From: Thermoplasma acidophilum DSM 1728
GTDB taxonomy: Archaea > Thermoplasmatota > Thermoplasmata > Thermoplasmatales > Thermoplasmataceae
Length of the DNA stretch: 64,000 nucleotides
Assembly (NCBI RefSeq): GCF_000195915.1
Contig: NC_002578.1
Span: 620,001-684,000 of the forward strand
Direction: 5' to 3'
Each line of letters begins with the position of its first letter. The first letter of the stretch is position 1. A program made the translations under genes and the position numbers. Positions 54,257-62,914 of the stretch are shown in pieces. Below the pieces are notes generated by a model. That model was not told the origin of the DNA. It did no database searches and saw nothing but the letters and a program-made list of their open reading frames with translations.

Positions 54257-55174
54257 ATGGCCTCATATTTTGAATGCATTGATGTGTCTAAGACCTATGC
54301 GAAGGGGCAGACCGCTCTTAGAAGCGTTTCCTTCGAGATACCGATGCATGGCGTCTTCTCGCTGATAGGAAGAAATGGTGCTGGCAAGACCACACTTGTG
54401 CGCATACTTGCAACCGAGCTCATGCCAACCTCCGGTAAGGTTTTCATCGACGACATCGATATAATAAGAGAACCTGATAGCATTCGAAGGAGGATAGCCA
54501 TAATCCCACAGGAGGCTAGAGCCATATCATGGCTGACTCCGATGCAGACGGTCACCACCTTTCTTCTATACAGGGGCATAAGGTATTCCGAGGCGAAGGC
54601 CAGGGCAAAAGAGGTGCTTGCGGATCTGGGATTAGCTTCCGTTGCTGATAGAATGAACAGGATGCTATCAGGCGGGCAGAAGAGGAAGGTTCTGGTCGCA
54701 GCGCTGGTGGCATCGGATGCCGATATACTGTTCATGGATGAGCCAACGACAGGGCTTGATCCCATATCTAGATCAGAACTGTGGGATATTCTATCGGATC
54801 TGAAGAAGGAGAAGTTCATATTCCTGACTACGCACTATCTTGAAGAGGCCGAGAGATTATCGGATCGCATAGGCATACTCGATCAGGGCGAAATGAAGGC
54901 CATAGGAACCATGTCCGACCTAAGATCCATGGTACCGAAGAAGTACAGCATAAGCCTCGTAGATAAAGAGAACGGAAACATCGAGATTGAAAATAATGGT
55001 TCAGTTATAAAGGTGGGAAGCAGGATTTTCGTCGATGAAAATGAGGCATACGTCATAGCGAGGGATCTGATAAATAGGAACATCAGGTTTTCAATAAATC
55101 CCGTATCCCTTGAGGATATATACTATAGCATAGCTAAGAAGGAAATAGCTGGTGGGGAAAGTGTACAGGACTAG
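54257..55174 (+). CDS. ABC transporter ATP-binding protein (ABC-2 exporter type)
   Basis: The ABC domain has Walker A 'GRNGAGKTTLVR', signature 'MLSGGQKRKVLVAALV', Walker B 'DILFMDEPTTGLDP' and the switch His in 'IFLTTHYLEEAE', followed by a ~90-residue C-terminal part. The ATG at 54257 gives a normal N-terminus ('MASYFECIDVSKTYAKG'); an in-frame TTG at 54191 would add 22 unusual residues. It pairs with the permease gene, whose start overlaps its end by 23 bases. DrrA/NodI-like exporters move drugs, lipids or polysaccharides; substrate unknown. Confidence 0.9.
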   Translation: MASYFECIDVSKTYAKGQTALRSVSFEIPMHGVFSLIGRNGAGKTTLVRILATELMPTSGKVFIDDIDIIREPDSIRRRIAIIPQEARAISWLTPMQTVTTFLLYRGIRYSEAKARAKEVLADLGLASVADRMNRMLSGGQKRKVLVAALVASDADILFMDEPTTGLDPISRSELWDILSDLKKEKFIFLTTHYLEEAERLSDRIGILDQGEMKAIGTMSDLRSMVPKKYSISLVDKENGNIEIENNGSVIKVGSRIFVDENEAYVIARDLINRNIRFSINPVSLEDIYYSIAKKEIAGGESVQD

Positions 55175-55898
55175 CCAGATGGCTGCATCCATACTGGTCA
55201 ATGCGATATACGCGATGAAGAATTTTCCCATAACACTGGTCAACACGCTCCTATCGCCGCTTTCCTTCCTTCTTGTAATTACGCTGGCCAGCCACGGCAG
55301 GCTTCTCTCGGTTTCAGTGGGCGGAGCACTCATAATGTCCATGATATCCAGTGGCATAGGCCTCCAGGGGGATCTGTCGCATCTGAAGAATGACTTCAAG
55401 CTTCAGGATATGGTGGTGAGCTCTCCGACAACAGCCTCAGTGTACCTCATCGGCATGGCCATATCAGAAATAGTGTATTCGATACCTGCCCTAGCTGTTC
55501 TCGGAGTCCACGCGTCAATATATATACACACAACGGTTGTAGGCGTATTTCAGATAGTCGCGGTAATGGTACTGATGTTTTCATTCTCAATACTGCTTGG
55601 TTTTACCCTCGCAACAATAACGTATGACATCATACAGAGCTGGGCATTCTCAGGCATAATCTCGACGCTTATATCGACAATACCACCGGTTTATTATCCG
55701 ATAACATATATTCCAATGCCATTCAGATATGCTGCCTATGCATCACCAACAACCTATGGTGCTGAGCTTGTACAGAGTGCCATTGGGTTTGTGCACCTTT
55801 CTGGAGCATCGTTCATTGTTGACTGGGTAATACTCATAATGATCAATGTGGTATTTTTCATAATTGCCTTGAAAAAGGCCAGATGGCGCGAGATATGA
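55152..55898 (+). CDS. ABC-2 type transporter permease
   Basis: This 248-residue protein has six membrane segments in ABC-2 order and a C-terminal part around 'PPVYYPITYIPMPFRYAAYA', close to the conserved family region. It forms the channel for the ATPase encoded just upstream. The GTG at 55152 overlaps the ATPase gene; an ATG at 55179 is an alternative start. Confidence 0.85.
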   Translation: MGKVYRTSQMAASILVNAIYAMKNFPITLVNTLLSPLSFLLVITLASHGRLLSVSVGGALIMSMISSGIGLQGDLSHLKNDFKLQDMVVSSPTTASVYLIGMAISEIVYSIPALAVLGVHASIYIHTTVVGVFQIVAVMVLMFSFSILLGFTLATITYDIIQSWAFSGIISTLISTIPPVYYPITYIPMPFRYAAYASPTTYGAELVQSAIGFVHLSGASFIVDWVILIMINVVFFIIALKKARWREI

Positions 55899-55899
55899 C

Positions 55900-56520
55900 T
55901 TAATCTTCTTCATATGAAACCGGGAGGCCTGTCTCAAGCCATTTCTGCATGCCACCTGGAACGTCATAGACCTCGATTCCCTTGGAACTGAGAAGCTCCA
56001 CAGCGACACGGCTCCTGTTTCCGTGAGCGCATACAACGGCGTATTTTCTATTCTTGTCAAGTTCCACCGGTTCCTGCATTATACTGGAAAATGGTATATT
56101 CACAGATCCTTCTATGAATCCGGAAAAGAGTTCAAACTCTTCTCGTATATCCAATACAACGAAATCGTCAATCTTGGCATATAGTTCTTCGGCGTTTATC
56201 GATCTGTAAAATGCATAGGGGTAATATCTGACCCATGATCCGTCCGTGTTATCGTACACTATTTTTACGTTTGCAGGCAGATTCATGCTTTTTAGAAGAG
56301 CCAGATCTCCTTCGATGGATGAAAAGACCATCAGGTTTTCATTTCTCAAATCTGGTCTTGATGCAACGGACATTACGTCCTTCGCTGGTATGGGAAACGA
56401 AAAAGGCGGATGGGCTTGATTGTAGACATTGATCGGATCCGTATCTATGATTATGGACGATCTGCCTGAAAGGATCTCCATTATTTCTTCTCGATATTCG
56501 TTACCTTTAGCCAGCTTCAC
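55900..56520 (-). CDS. Rhodanese-domain protein with N-terminal extension
   Basis: This 206-residue protein has a C-terminal single rhodanese domain: 'FVVLDIREEFELFSGFIEGS', then the active-site Cys loop 'VCAHGNRSRVAVELL' and 'VYDVPGGMQKWLETGLP'. It carries sulfur as a persulfide or reduces substrates such as thiosulfate. The N-terminal ~110 residues look like a second, inactive rhodanese-like or unknown alpha-beta domain ('SSIIIDTDPINVYNQAHPP'). It ends one base after the ABC permease, on the opposite strand. Confidence 0.85.
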   Translation of the reverse strand: MKLAKGNEYREEIMEILSGRSSIIIDTDPINVYNQAHPPFSFPIPAKDVMSVASRPDLRNENLMVFSSIEGDLALLKSMNLPANVKIVYDNTDGSWVRYYPYAFYRSINAEELYAKIDDFVVLDIREEFELFSGFIEGSVNIPFSSIMQEPVELDKNRKYAVVCAHGNRSRVAVELLSSKGIEVYDVPGGMQKWLETGLPVSYEED

Positions 56521-56874
56521 GAATGTGAACTACCTTTTGAAATATAAATGAATTGTAAACGCTTAAGATAAAATCAAGGCGAATGATCTGTTAGTTTCAT
56601 CTTCGCATACAGTATTCTATAGCCGAGGAAACGTATTAATTGGATCATATTATTGTATTTATGAATAACACAGCTATTGAGACTGTAACAGAATCATCTT
56701 CATTCAAATTCTCCGCAATAGGATAGTTGATCCAGAATCCGCATAATTTCTGCTATCGAATGATCAGTATTGTATGAAGACCAACCTTTCATGGATGCAG
56801 GCATTCTATTGTAAAATATCATCCTCCATTGATTTCAATCTTCTCATATTCTTGGACCGGAGTTTTCGCGATCA
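56521..56874. other. AT-rich intergenic region beside the Dam-like methylase
   Basis: 354 bases with no supported gene on either strand; every frame is broken. Together with the gap at 57.7-58.0 kb it isolates the methylase gene from its neighbours, as is usual for acquired genes. I see no repeat or RNA in it. Confidence 0.4.
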
Positions 56875-57717
56875 TCAAACATCATAATTCGTTATAATCA
56901 GTTCCTTTATTCCATTCCTCCTATTACCTATTGAATTTATGTTTCTTTTTGCATCGACCTCGATAATGCAGAAATCTTTGTATAGTTCTTTAATGAATTC
57001 TGTGCTTGAGTTGGATTCCATCACATAAACGCCTCTTTTGGAGAGCTCATAATATACCCTGAAGAGCCTCTCTTGATCCTTTTCATCGAATCCTGAATTT
57101 GTGTACTCTGTGAAGTATGAGGTCCTATTCAATGGCATATACGGTGGATCGAAATACACAAAATCACCCCTAGTTGCATGTGAAACTGCCATTTCAAAAT
57201 CTAAATTCAATATGGTGCATGACTTTAGAATATTGGAAAACGCCATTATATTCTCTGAAGATGGCATTCTTGGATTCGAGTATCTGCCAAATGGAACATT
57301 GAATTTATTTTCTGAGTTGACCCTATAAAGCCCGTTATAACCGTGACGGTTGAGGTAAATGAGAAGGGCAGACCTTTTCACTGGATCTTCGGTTGAGTTG
57401 AATAATGATCTTGCTTCATAATAGTCTTCCCTATTATTTTTGAATTTTAGATCCTTAAGCGCGGCAATCAATTTTAATGGATTTTCCTTCATAGTTTTGT
57501 ATAGGTTATATAGATCTTTGTTCGTGTCTGAAACCACAGCACTTTTGATTTTGTTCAGTGAATAAAGTGATATCAACAGAGCAGCACCTCCTATAAATGG
57601 CTCATAATATGTGTTGAATTTGGCTGGAGAATATTTAAGAAGAATTGGGAGCAACTGCCTCTTTCCGCCAGCCCACTTCAAAATTGGTCTATAATACTCG
57701 GCTAATGACTGTTCCAT
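56875..57717 (-). CDS. Dam-like N6-adenine DNA methyltransferase (D12 class, MboI/DpnM type)
   Basis: This 280-residue enzyme has the alpha-class adenine methylase order: 'PILKWAGGKRQLLPILLKY', 'YYEPFIGGAALL' (SAM-binding FxGG-like), 'AVVSDTNKDLYNLY' and the catalytic 'DFVYFDPPYMPLNRTSYF' (DPPY). It matches the family that includes Dam and M.MboIA, whose members commonly methylate adenine in GATC; the target here is not certain. No restriction endonuclease gene is adjacent, so it seems an orphan. The gene is AT-richer than its neighbours, a sign of transfer. Confidence 0.9.
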   Translation of the reverse strand: MEQSLAEYYRPILKWAGGKRQLLPILLKYSPAKFNTYYEPFIGGAALLISLYSLNKIKSAVVSDTNKDLYNLYKTMKENPLKLIAALKDLKFKNNREDYYEARSLFNSTEDPVKRSALLIYLNRHGYNGLYRVNSENKFNVPFGRYSNPRMPSSENIMAFSNILKSCTILNLDFEMAVSHATRGDFVYFDPPYMPLNRTSYFTEYTNSGFDEKDQERLFRVYYELSKRGVYVMESNSSTEFIKELYKDFCIIEVDAKRNINSIGNRRNGIKELIITNYDV

Positions 57718-58048
57718 GTTGTTTATCCAATTCGAAAGATATCAATTTATTATATAGACTTTTAAGAGAGAAACCCGGTGCACTGTTGTACTTGGTTCAG
57801 TTATCTGTCTAATATATTCTCTATTATATTCTCTGAGGTTGGAGATAGATCAGAAATCCCACATTCTTCAGGAGATCCGGTTCTGTGAAAAGATCCGAAA
57901 CGCAGATAACAGTAACTACGATACTGCACTTAGATAGAAGGTAACTGTGTACAACGCCATGGTAGTATCAAGTTTAAGTATGAAGGGGAGCCAAGGGATA
58001 CTATGAGAAACGTCGTTTGCTAAAAGATGCAGAAATCTAACAATCCAT
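57718..58048. other. Decayed region before TnpB-tail relic copy 3
   Basis: 331 bases with broken frames. A fragment near 57970-58035 can be read as 'GSQGYYEKRRLLKDAEI', which looks like part of a former protein, but I cannot name it. It is probably debris of an old insertion next to the methylase gene. Confidence 0.35.
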
Positions 58049-58449
58049 TATAAGAAAGTTAGAGGTTTGGGGGAAGCAGTAAAACTCCGATCTTTAGGGA
58101 GGAAATACACGGACTTCCCCCAATAGATATTGTCAATTTTTAGTTGATAGGATATACCAGTGCCGGTTACCTTTCTAATCAAAACTCTTCTTAAAGGGGG
58201 AAAACTATGGTATTTATCAACAATTAAAAGATCTAAGAGCTATTCCAACAAAGATAAAAATCAACTAATTTTTGACAATGTCTCCCAATAGAAAAATTTA
58301 TAATGCCTATGCAGGCATCGAACAGTAGAGGCGGTGCGGTCCGAATTGACGCCTATGGAGATACCGCCAACAGGATACCCGAACCATTATGGTATTAGTC
58401 GCGTGTTGTTGAATCAGGAAGAAGATCCAAAGCTTCAGCTGAGGAGTAG
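58049..58449 (+). repeat. TnpB-tail relic, copy 3, split by a small inverted-repeat element
   Basis: Bases 58049-58126 are nearly identical to 36500-36580 and form the clearest hairpin of the family: GGGGGAAG pairs with CTTCCCCC, with CTCC/GGAG inside. The relic resumes at 58284 and runs to GCTTCAGCTGAGGAGTAG near 58449, with a decayed TnpB tail in one frame ('AVRIDAYGDTANRIPEP'). The two parts are separated by the element at 58127-58283. Removing that element restores the order seen in copy 1. Confidence 0.6.
58127..58283. mobile_element. MITE-like element with 20-base terminal inverted repeats
   Basis: ATTGTCAATTTTTAGTTGAT (58129-58148) faces its near-exact complement ATCAACTAATTTTTGACAAT (58260-58279), 18 of 20 positions pairing. 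Between them are about 110 AT-rich bases without a gene. The direct repeat CCCAATAG flanks it (58119-58126 and 58284-58291), as expected of an 8-base target duplication. Copy 1 of the surrounding relic has a single TCCAATAG at this point, the empty site. A non-autonomous derivative of a DDE transposon is the natural reading; the parent element is not in the window. Confidence 0.75.
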
Positions 58450-58469
58450 CTCACAAAATATGAGGAGGT

Positions 58470-59873
58470 TCAGTCATCTGGGACCTCCATTCTATCTTCG
58501 TTCGCTTCTGACCATGTGATTTTGGCGGATCTCCCCTTCAGGTATGAATAGATTATTGAGAATATCACCCAGGCTCCAAACGAAGCGGACGCTGTTATGA
58601 CTGGAAGCGAGATGGATATGAATGTTCCGTAAAAGACGTAGGCGAGTATTCCCGTTACCAGCACTGGCAGGGCTATGTTCGATACGCCTATCCGCTGATC
58701 GCTCTTTTTAAGTATAGCAGGCAGCGATAGATTCGCTATCATATGGACAAGAAGGGCAGCAAGCGTTGAGAGAACACCTGTGAATAGGAATCCGCCGAAC
58801 GGACCGAGGAATTCAACGCTGAGAAAACCCATGACGACCGCAGCCGACACCATGACGAGGCCCGCCAGATGAGGCGTCCTCCTAGTATCGTGCACCTTTG
58901 AAAGCGAAGATGGAAGTATTCCATCCCGGCTCATGGAGAGCGTTATTCTTGCTACACTGTTGCTGAAAGTAACGTTGTCCGTAAGTATGCTATTGATATA
59001 GAACACCGTTATGAGTATTGCAGCCCATATCCCTATATCAACCTGGGCAAGCTTTATGCCAGGAACAAGGTTGTTCGCATAGGACTCCATGTTCGCTGGG
59101 CCCCACCCTATTGTGAAGGCATATGCAGCAAATACGAAGAAGACTCCTAGCACTATGGACGAAAGCAACACGGCATTTCCTATCATTTTCTTGGCGTTCT
59201 TGGCCTCCTCGCCCAGCGGTGTCATTCCTCCGAAACCAGAGAAAGCTGTATACATGAACAGGACTCCGAGCGCTATGCCACTGACTCCATAGGAGTCGTA
59301 TTTCAGCGTGAACACGCTGACGGTATTTGCTGAGGGATGGCTAAATACGATGAAAAGTCCGATGAATACTACGACTGCTATCTCCAGCGATCCCATCACG
59401 GAGACATATCGCAGCGAGCCCTTGATCCCGAGGAACGATATCACATAACCGAAGCCTGCTGAGGCTATCAGAAGGGGTATCCATAGATAAGATGGAACCG
59501 TTATGCCATAGATGTAGCTGAGCAGCGCTGGTACGAATACTGCTATCGAGAGAGAAATGAATGCCAGCGCGGCTATTTGGTATAGTATATAGATCCAGCC
59601 AGAGAAGGACCCGACTCCTGATCCAAAACCTCTCTTGATGTAATCGTAGTATCCGCCTGGGCCAGCGACATGGTTGGATATTCTCCTGATGATCAGCGCG
59701 TTAAGGAAGACTATCACGAAAGCAACGGCGGCGGCAAGTGGGAGCGATCCAAGCGCGAATGCCGCAGATCCAGTCATGGTTGCAACCGCAGCCCCGGCTG
59801 GCGCAGACGCAGCAATTCCTTGGAACATAACTTCCCTGAAGTTCAGTACATTCCTTCTGAGGGACTTTGCCAT
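58470..59873 (-). CDS. Amino acid permease, APC superfamily
   Basis: About 467 residues with twelve membrane segments. It has 'VMFQGIAASAPAGAAVATMT' in the first helix, 'NHVAGPGGYYDYIKRGFGSG' in the helix 2-3 region, and 'SGFGGMTPLGEEAKNAKK' in the middle, all typical of APC transporters of the amino-acid type. I use the ATG at 59873 ('MAKSLRRNVLNF'); a TTG ten codons earlier is less likely. Imports amino acids or amines with protons; substrate unknown. The 3' end lies next to TnpB relic copy 3. Confidence 0.85.
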   Translation of the reverse strand: MAKSLRRNVLNFREVMFQGIAASAPAGAAVATMTGSAAFALGSLPLAAAVAFVIVFLNALIIRRISNHVAGPGGYYDYIKRGFGSGVGSFSGWIYILYQIAALAFISLSIAVFVPALLSYIYGITVPSYLWIPLLIASAGFGYVISFLGIKGSLRYVSVMGSLEIAVVVFIGLFIVFSHPSANTVSVFTLKYDSYGVSGIALGVLFMYTAFSGFGGMTPLGEEAKNAKKMIGNAVLLSSIVLGVFFVFAAYAFTIGWGPANMESYANNLVPGIKLAQVDIGIWAAILITVFYINSILTDNVTFSNSVARITLSMSRDGILPSSLSKVHDTRRTPHLAGLVMVSAAVVMGFLSVEFLGPFGGFLFTGVLSTLAALLVHMIANLSLPAILKKSDQRIGVSNIALPVLVTGILAYVFYGTFISISLPVITASASFGAWVIFSIIYSYLKGRSAKITWSEANEDRMEVPDD

Positions 59874-60082
59874 GATAACATCAGACAGGTCAATTATTAT
59901 CAATTATATAATCTTTCGCTACTTATATATTACCATTGGTAATCATTCAATATATTGTTTGTCCTCTAATATCTATATTTAATCCGAATACAAAATATTG
60001 ATCAATTATTATGCATCGTTAAGACGATAGGAAACCTCACGCCTTCGAATAACATTTATATGCAATTTCAGGATCTTTCCTT

Positions 60083-61738
60083 ATGAAGTTTGATTTTTCA
60101 AATATATTTCTGAGCAAGGGTGTGAATTATTTCTCGGACGACATCGTACTGCAGGACGTGCTAAACTATCTCGGCTATGATATTGATGATAAACTTCAGG
60201 AAATGGGAAGGTACGTCAGCGAAGAGATGATCGAGGATTCGATCTTCATAGATCATTATGGAGAACCGGTCCTCCAGATGTGGGGCATTCTGGACAATCG
60301 CACGGACGGAATATGGATATCGAGGACGCATCAGAACATGATCGACAGGCTTCTGGACATGGGTGTGGTCTCGAAGATAGCCAGCGAAAATGATCTGATG
60401 TATCATTTCATCTCCGGATATCTTATATCGGATGCGGGCCTCTTCTGCACTCTGACGCTAACTGGGCAGACAGCCTATGGCCTCAGGAAGTATGGCGATG
60501 CCAGGCTGCAGCAATTTCTAAATCATTACGCGAACAGCGACCACTGGCTCGGTGCAACCTATTACACAGAGATACAGGGAGGGAGCGATCTTGGTGCCAA
60601 CCAGACAACAGCAGTCAGATCCGGTGATAAGTACATACTCAACGGTGAGAACAAGTATTTCGCCAGCAACGCTGGCCTTGCGGATGGGGCTATCGTCACG
60701 GCAAGGATGGAGGGTGCAAGGCCAGGTGCAAAGGGAATATCGGTTTTCTTCGTTCCCACGCTGAGATCGGATGGTACCAGGAACTATGAGATAAGGAGGA
60801 TCAAGGACAAGCTCGGCACCATCATGGTACCAACAGGAGAGGTCGTGCTCAAGGATTCGGAGGGTTATCTGCTTGGAGATGAGAAAAATGGCATATACAT
60901 CGCACTTGAGATTCTTGAGGTCTCCAGGATCGACGATGCGATAGCGGCGATGGGCATAGCTAGAAAAGCACTCTGGGAGGCTTATTTCTATGCAAACAAG
61001 CGAACAGCCTTTGGAAAGCCGATCATAGACCATCCCCTGATGCTGAGGGATCTCGCGGAGATGGAATCGGAGGTTGAGGCGTCGACGGTGCTTTCGATGA
61101 TCGCCGCTGACATGTTCAACAAAGCGTCTCACCTCAAACCTCCCTACGATGACCAGTACCACATGGCCAGGGCATTTACCCACATGGCAAAGAACATAGC
61201 GTCATGGTCCAGCGACTACGTGACCAGGTATACCATGGAGGTTTTCGGGGGCAAGGGATTCCTTAAGGAGTTCCCGGTGGAAAAGTTCCATAGGGATTCG
61301 ATAGTCACATCCCTCTGGGAGGGGACGAGCAACATACAAGCGCTTGATTTCCTGGAGATCGTCCAGAAAAGAGGCATAGACGAAAAGATCCTCGCGCTAG
61401 TATGGAACATCATGGACAACCTTTCATCGGAAAATGCCGCCATGCTTAAAGCGGCCTTTGACTCTGTGCGTGAGAGGATGGTTTCATACAAGAATTCTGA
61501 AAACATGGAATACTTCGCTAAGGACATACTGAACATGTTCGGATACCTGTCTGCACTGGCCTACATGTTTTCAGTATCGGAAAAGACAGGAAACCCAGGG
61601 ATGCAGATGGCTGCCCGCATATACTACTACAGGCATTTCGCCAATTCGCTTGCGACAGACATCAAGTTCAGCGATTTCCGCAGGGTCATAGATTGGATGA
61701 ACACCACTGGCAGCGAAAAGGTCATCGAGATGAAATGA
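60083..61738 (+). CDS. Acyl-CoA dehydrogenase, AidB-like
   Basis: This 551-residue flavoprotein is longer than classical acyl-CoA dehydrogenases and has the AidB-like order: 'GATYYTEIQGGSDLGANQTT', 'KYFASNAGLADGAIVTARM', 'VSRIDDAIAAMGIARKALWE' and 'VFGGKGFLKEFPVEKFHRD'. The catalytic base is Glu in 'SLWEGTSNIQALDF'. It would remove two hydrogens from an acyl-CoA using FAD, or act like E. coli AidB on other substrates. ACATTTATATG at about 60053-60063 suggests a leaderless start. The MoaD-like gene follows by 10 bases. Confidence 0.88.
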   Translation: MKFDFSNIFLSKGVNYFSDDIVLQDVLNYLGYDIDDKLQEMGRYVSEEMIEDSIFIDHYGEPVLQMWGILDNRTDGIWISRTHQNMIDRLLDMGVVSKIASENDLMYHFISGYLISDAGLFCTLTLTGQTAYGLRKYGDARLQQFLNHYANSDHWLGATYYTEIQGGSDLGANQTTAVRSGDKYILNGENKYFASNAGLADGAIVTARMEGARPGAKGISVFFVPTLRSDGTRNYEIRRIKDKLGTIMVPTGEVVLKDSEGYLLGDEKNGIYIALEILEVSRIDDAIAAMGIARKALWEAYFYANKRTAFGKPIIDHPLMLRDLAEMESEVEASTVLSMIAADMFNKASHLKPPYDDQYHMARAFTHMAKNIASWSSDYVTRYTMEVFGGKGFLKEFPVEKFHRDSIVTSLWEGTSNIQALDFLEIVQKRGIDEKILALVWNIMDNLSSENAAMLKAAFDSVRERMVSYKNSENMEYFAKDILNMFGYLSALAYMFSVSEKTGNPGMQMAARIYYYRHFANSLATDIKFSDFRRVIDWMNTTGSEKVIEMK

Positions 61739-61748
61739 ATGTCCGGGT

Positions 61749-61991
61749 ATGCGGATACGTATCAGGGTTCTATCACATTTTTCTTCTGCCCTAGGCTTTG
61801 ATGAATCGTCCTTTAGCATCGGAGAAGGCATTACATTTGCGGAACTTCGCTCAAAGCTGATCGAACAGTTCAGTGCATTCGTCCGGCCAATAGAGATAGG
61901 TATGTATGTAAACATGAAGCCGGTACCGGATGACTACACGATGATGGATGGCGATATTGTATACGTTTTTCCGCGTTCATCCACGCCGTGA
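61749..61991 (+). CDS. MoaD/ThiS-like ubiquitin-fold protein without C-terminal Gly-Gly
   Basis: This 80-residue protein has the beta-grasp pattern of MoaD: 'IRIRVLSHFSSALGFDESSF', 'TFAELRSKLIEQF', 'VNMKPVPDDYTMMDGDIVYV'. MoaD, ThiS and SAMP proteins normally end in Gly-Gly, which is activated for sulfur transfer or conjugation; here the chain ends 'FPRSSTP'. It therefore cannot work by the standard route unless trimmed or fused by a frame change; I see no GG in the adjacent frames. Likely cotranscribed with the acyl-CoA dehydrogenase. Confidence 0.7.
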   Translation: MRIRIRVLSHFSSALGFDESSFSIGEGITFAELRSKLIEQFSAFVRPIEIGMYVNMKPVPDDYTMMDGDIVYVFPRSSTP

Positions 61992-62065
61992 TGCTGTGGA
62001 TGTGCGCACAAATGATCCGGAAGAGGGAAGGCGCATGAATTTATATCACACTGGAATACGTATGC

Positions 62066-62914
62066 ATGGAGCCAGAGATTCTTTTCAGGAAGATCGACGA
62101 TCTTGGTGAAGGCCCGACCTATGACGAGAGAAGAAAGCGTGTCTACTGGGTAGATATAAGAGGAAAGAAATTCCACTACCTAAGCCTCGAGAATTCTGAG
62201 ATGAAGACGTTCCAATCCATAGGGATGATTTCATCCATCGTTCCAACCGACCGCGACCTGATGGCCGCAACGGTCGATCATGGCCTGTACCTCATAGATG
62301 ACGCTGGAAAGCATACGCTCCTGACCGAAGTTGAGAAGGATCAGAAGTCCACGAGGTTCAACGACGGCAAGGCCGATCCCTTCGGAAATTATGTGGCAGG
62401 AACGATGGATCTTGAGGAGAAGAGGCCCATAGGTTCCCTGTACGTGCTCACGGGAAAGACTATAAGGCGCATTCTCGAGAACCTCACCATATCAAACGGA
62501 ATAGCATGGAATACAAAAAAGAAGGTATTCTACCACATAGATACGCCCAAGAGGAGGGTGGACGCTTACTCATACGATGGCAAGATGAACATAGAGCGAC
62601 TGGGCACGGCGGTGGACTTCAGGAACGAGGTTGGGAATCCAGACGGCATGACCATAGATGCGGATGGAAATCTGTGGGTTGCACACTGGGGTGGCAACAG
62701 GATAACCATCCATGATCCGGAAAGGCAGAAGAAGATCGATGAGATAATTTTCCCGGCCCAGAACATAACGTCATGCGTCTTTGCGGGCAACGGCCTGCGC
62801 GATCTGTATGTCTCGTCTGCATCCAACGGAAATCCGGATGACATGGGGGGAAGCCTCTTCGTAGTGCATACCGATTACGCTGGTTCAAAGACGTTCACGT
62901 TCAGCGTGCCATGA
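62066..62914 (+). CDS. SMP-30/gluconolactonase/regucalcin family lactonase
   Basis: This 282-residue six-bladed beta-propeller has 'DLGEGPTYDERRKRVYWVD' (metal-binding Glu), 'RFNDGKADPFGNYVAGTMD', 'ISNGIAWN' (Asn) and 'GNPDGMTIDADGNLWVAHWG' (catalytic Asp). It opens sugar lactones such as gluconolactone to the acid. In Thermoplasma this is the step between glucose dehydrogenase and gluconate dehydratase, feeding the KDG aldolase encoded at 30.7 kb. A TATA-like AATTTATATC lies about 25 bases before the ATG. Confidence 0.88.
   Translation: MEPEILFRKIDDLGEGPTYDERRKRVYWVDIRGKKFHYLSLENSEMKTFQSIGMISSIVPTDRDLMAATVDHGLYLIDDAGKHTLLTEVEKDQKSTRFNDGKADPFGNYVAGTMDLEEKRPIGSLYVLTGKTIRRILENLTISNGIAWNTKKKVFYHIDTPKRRVDAYSYDGKMNIERLGTAVDFRNEVGNPDGMTIDADGNLWVAHWGGNRITIHDPERQKKIDEIIFPAQNITSCVFAGNGLRDLYVSSASNGNPDDMGGSLFVVHTDYAGSKTFTFSVP

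Noticed and set aside
60518-61183. A 221-codon minus-strand open frame inside the AidB-like gene
   Set aside because: Same reason: antisense to a conserved enzyme, biased composition, no promoter or motif.
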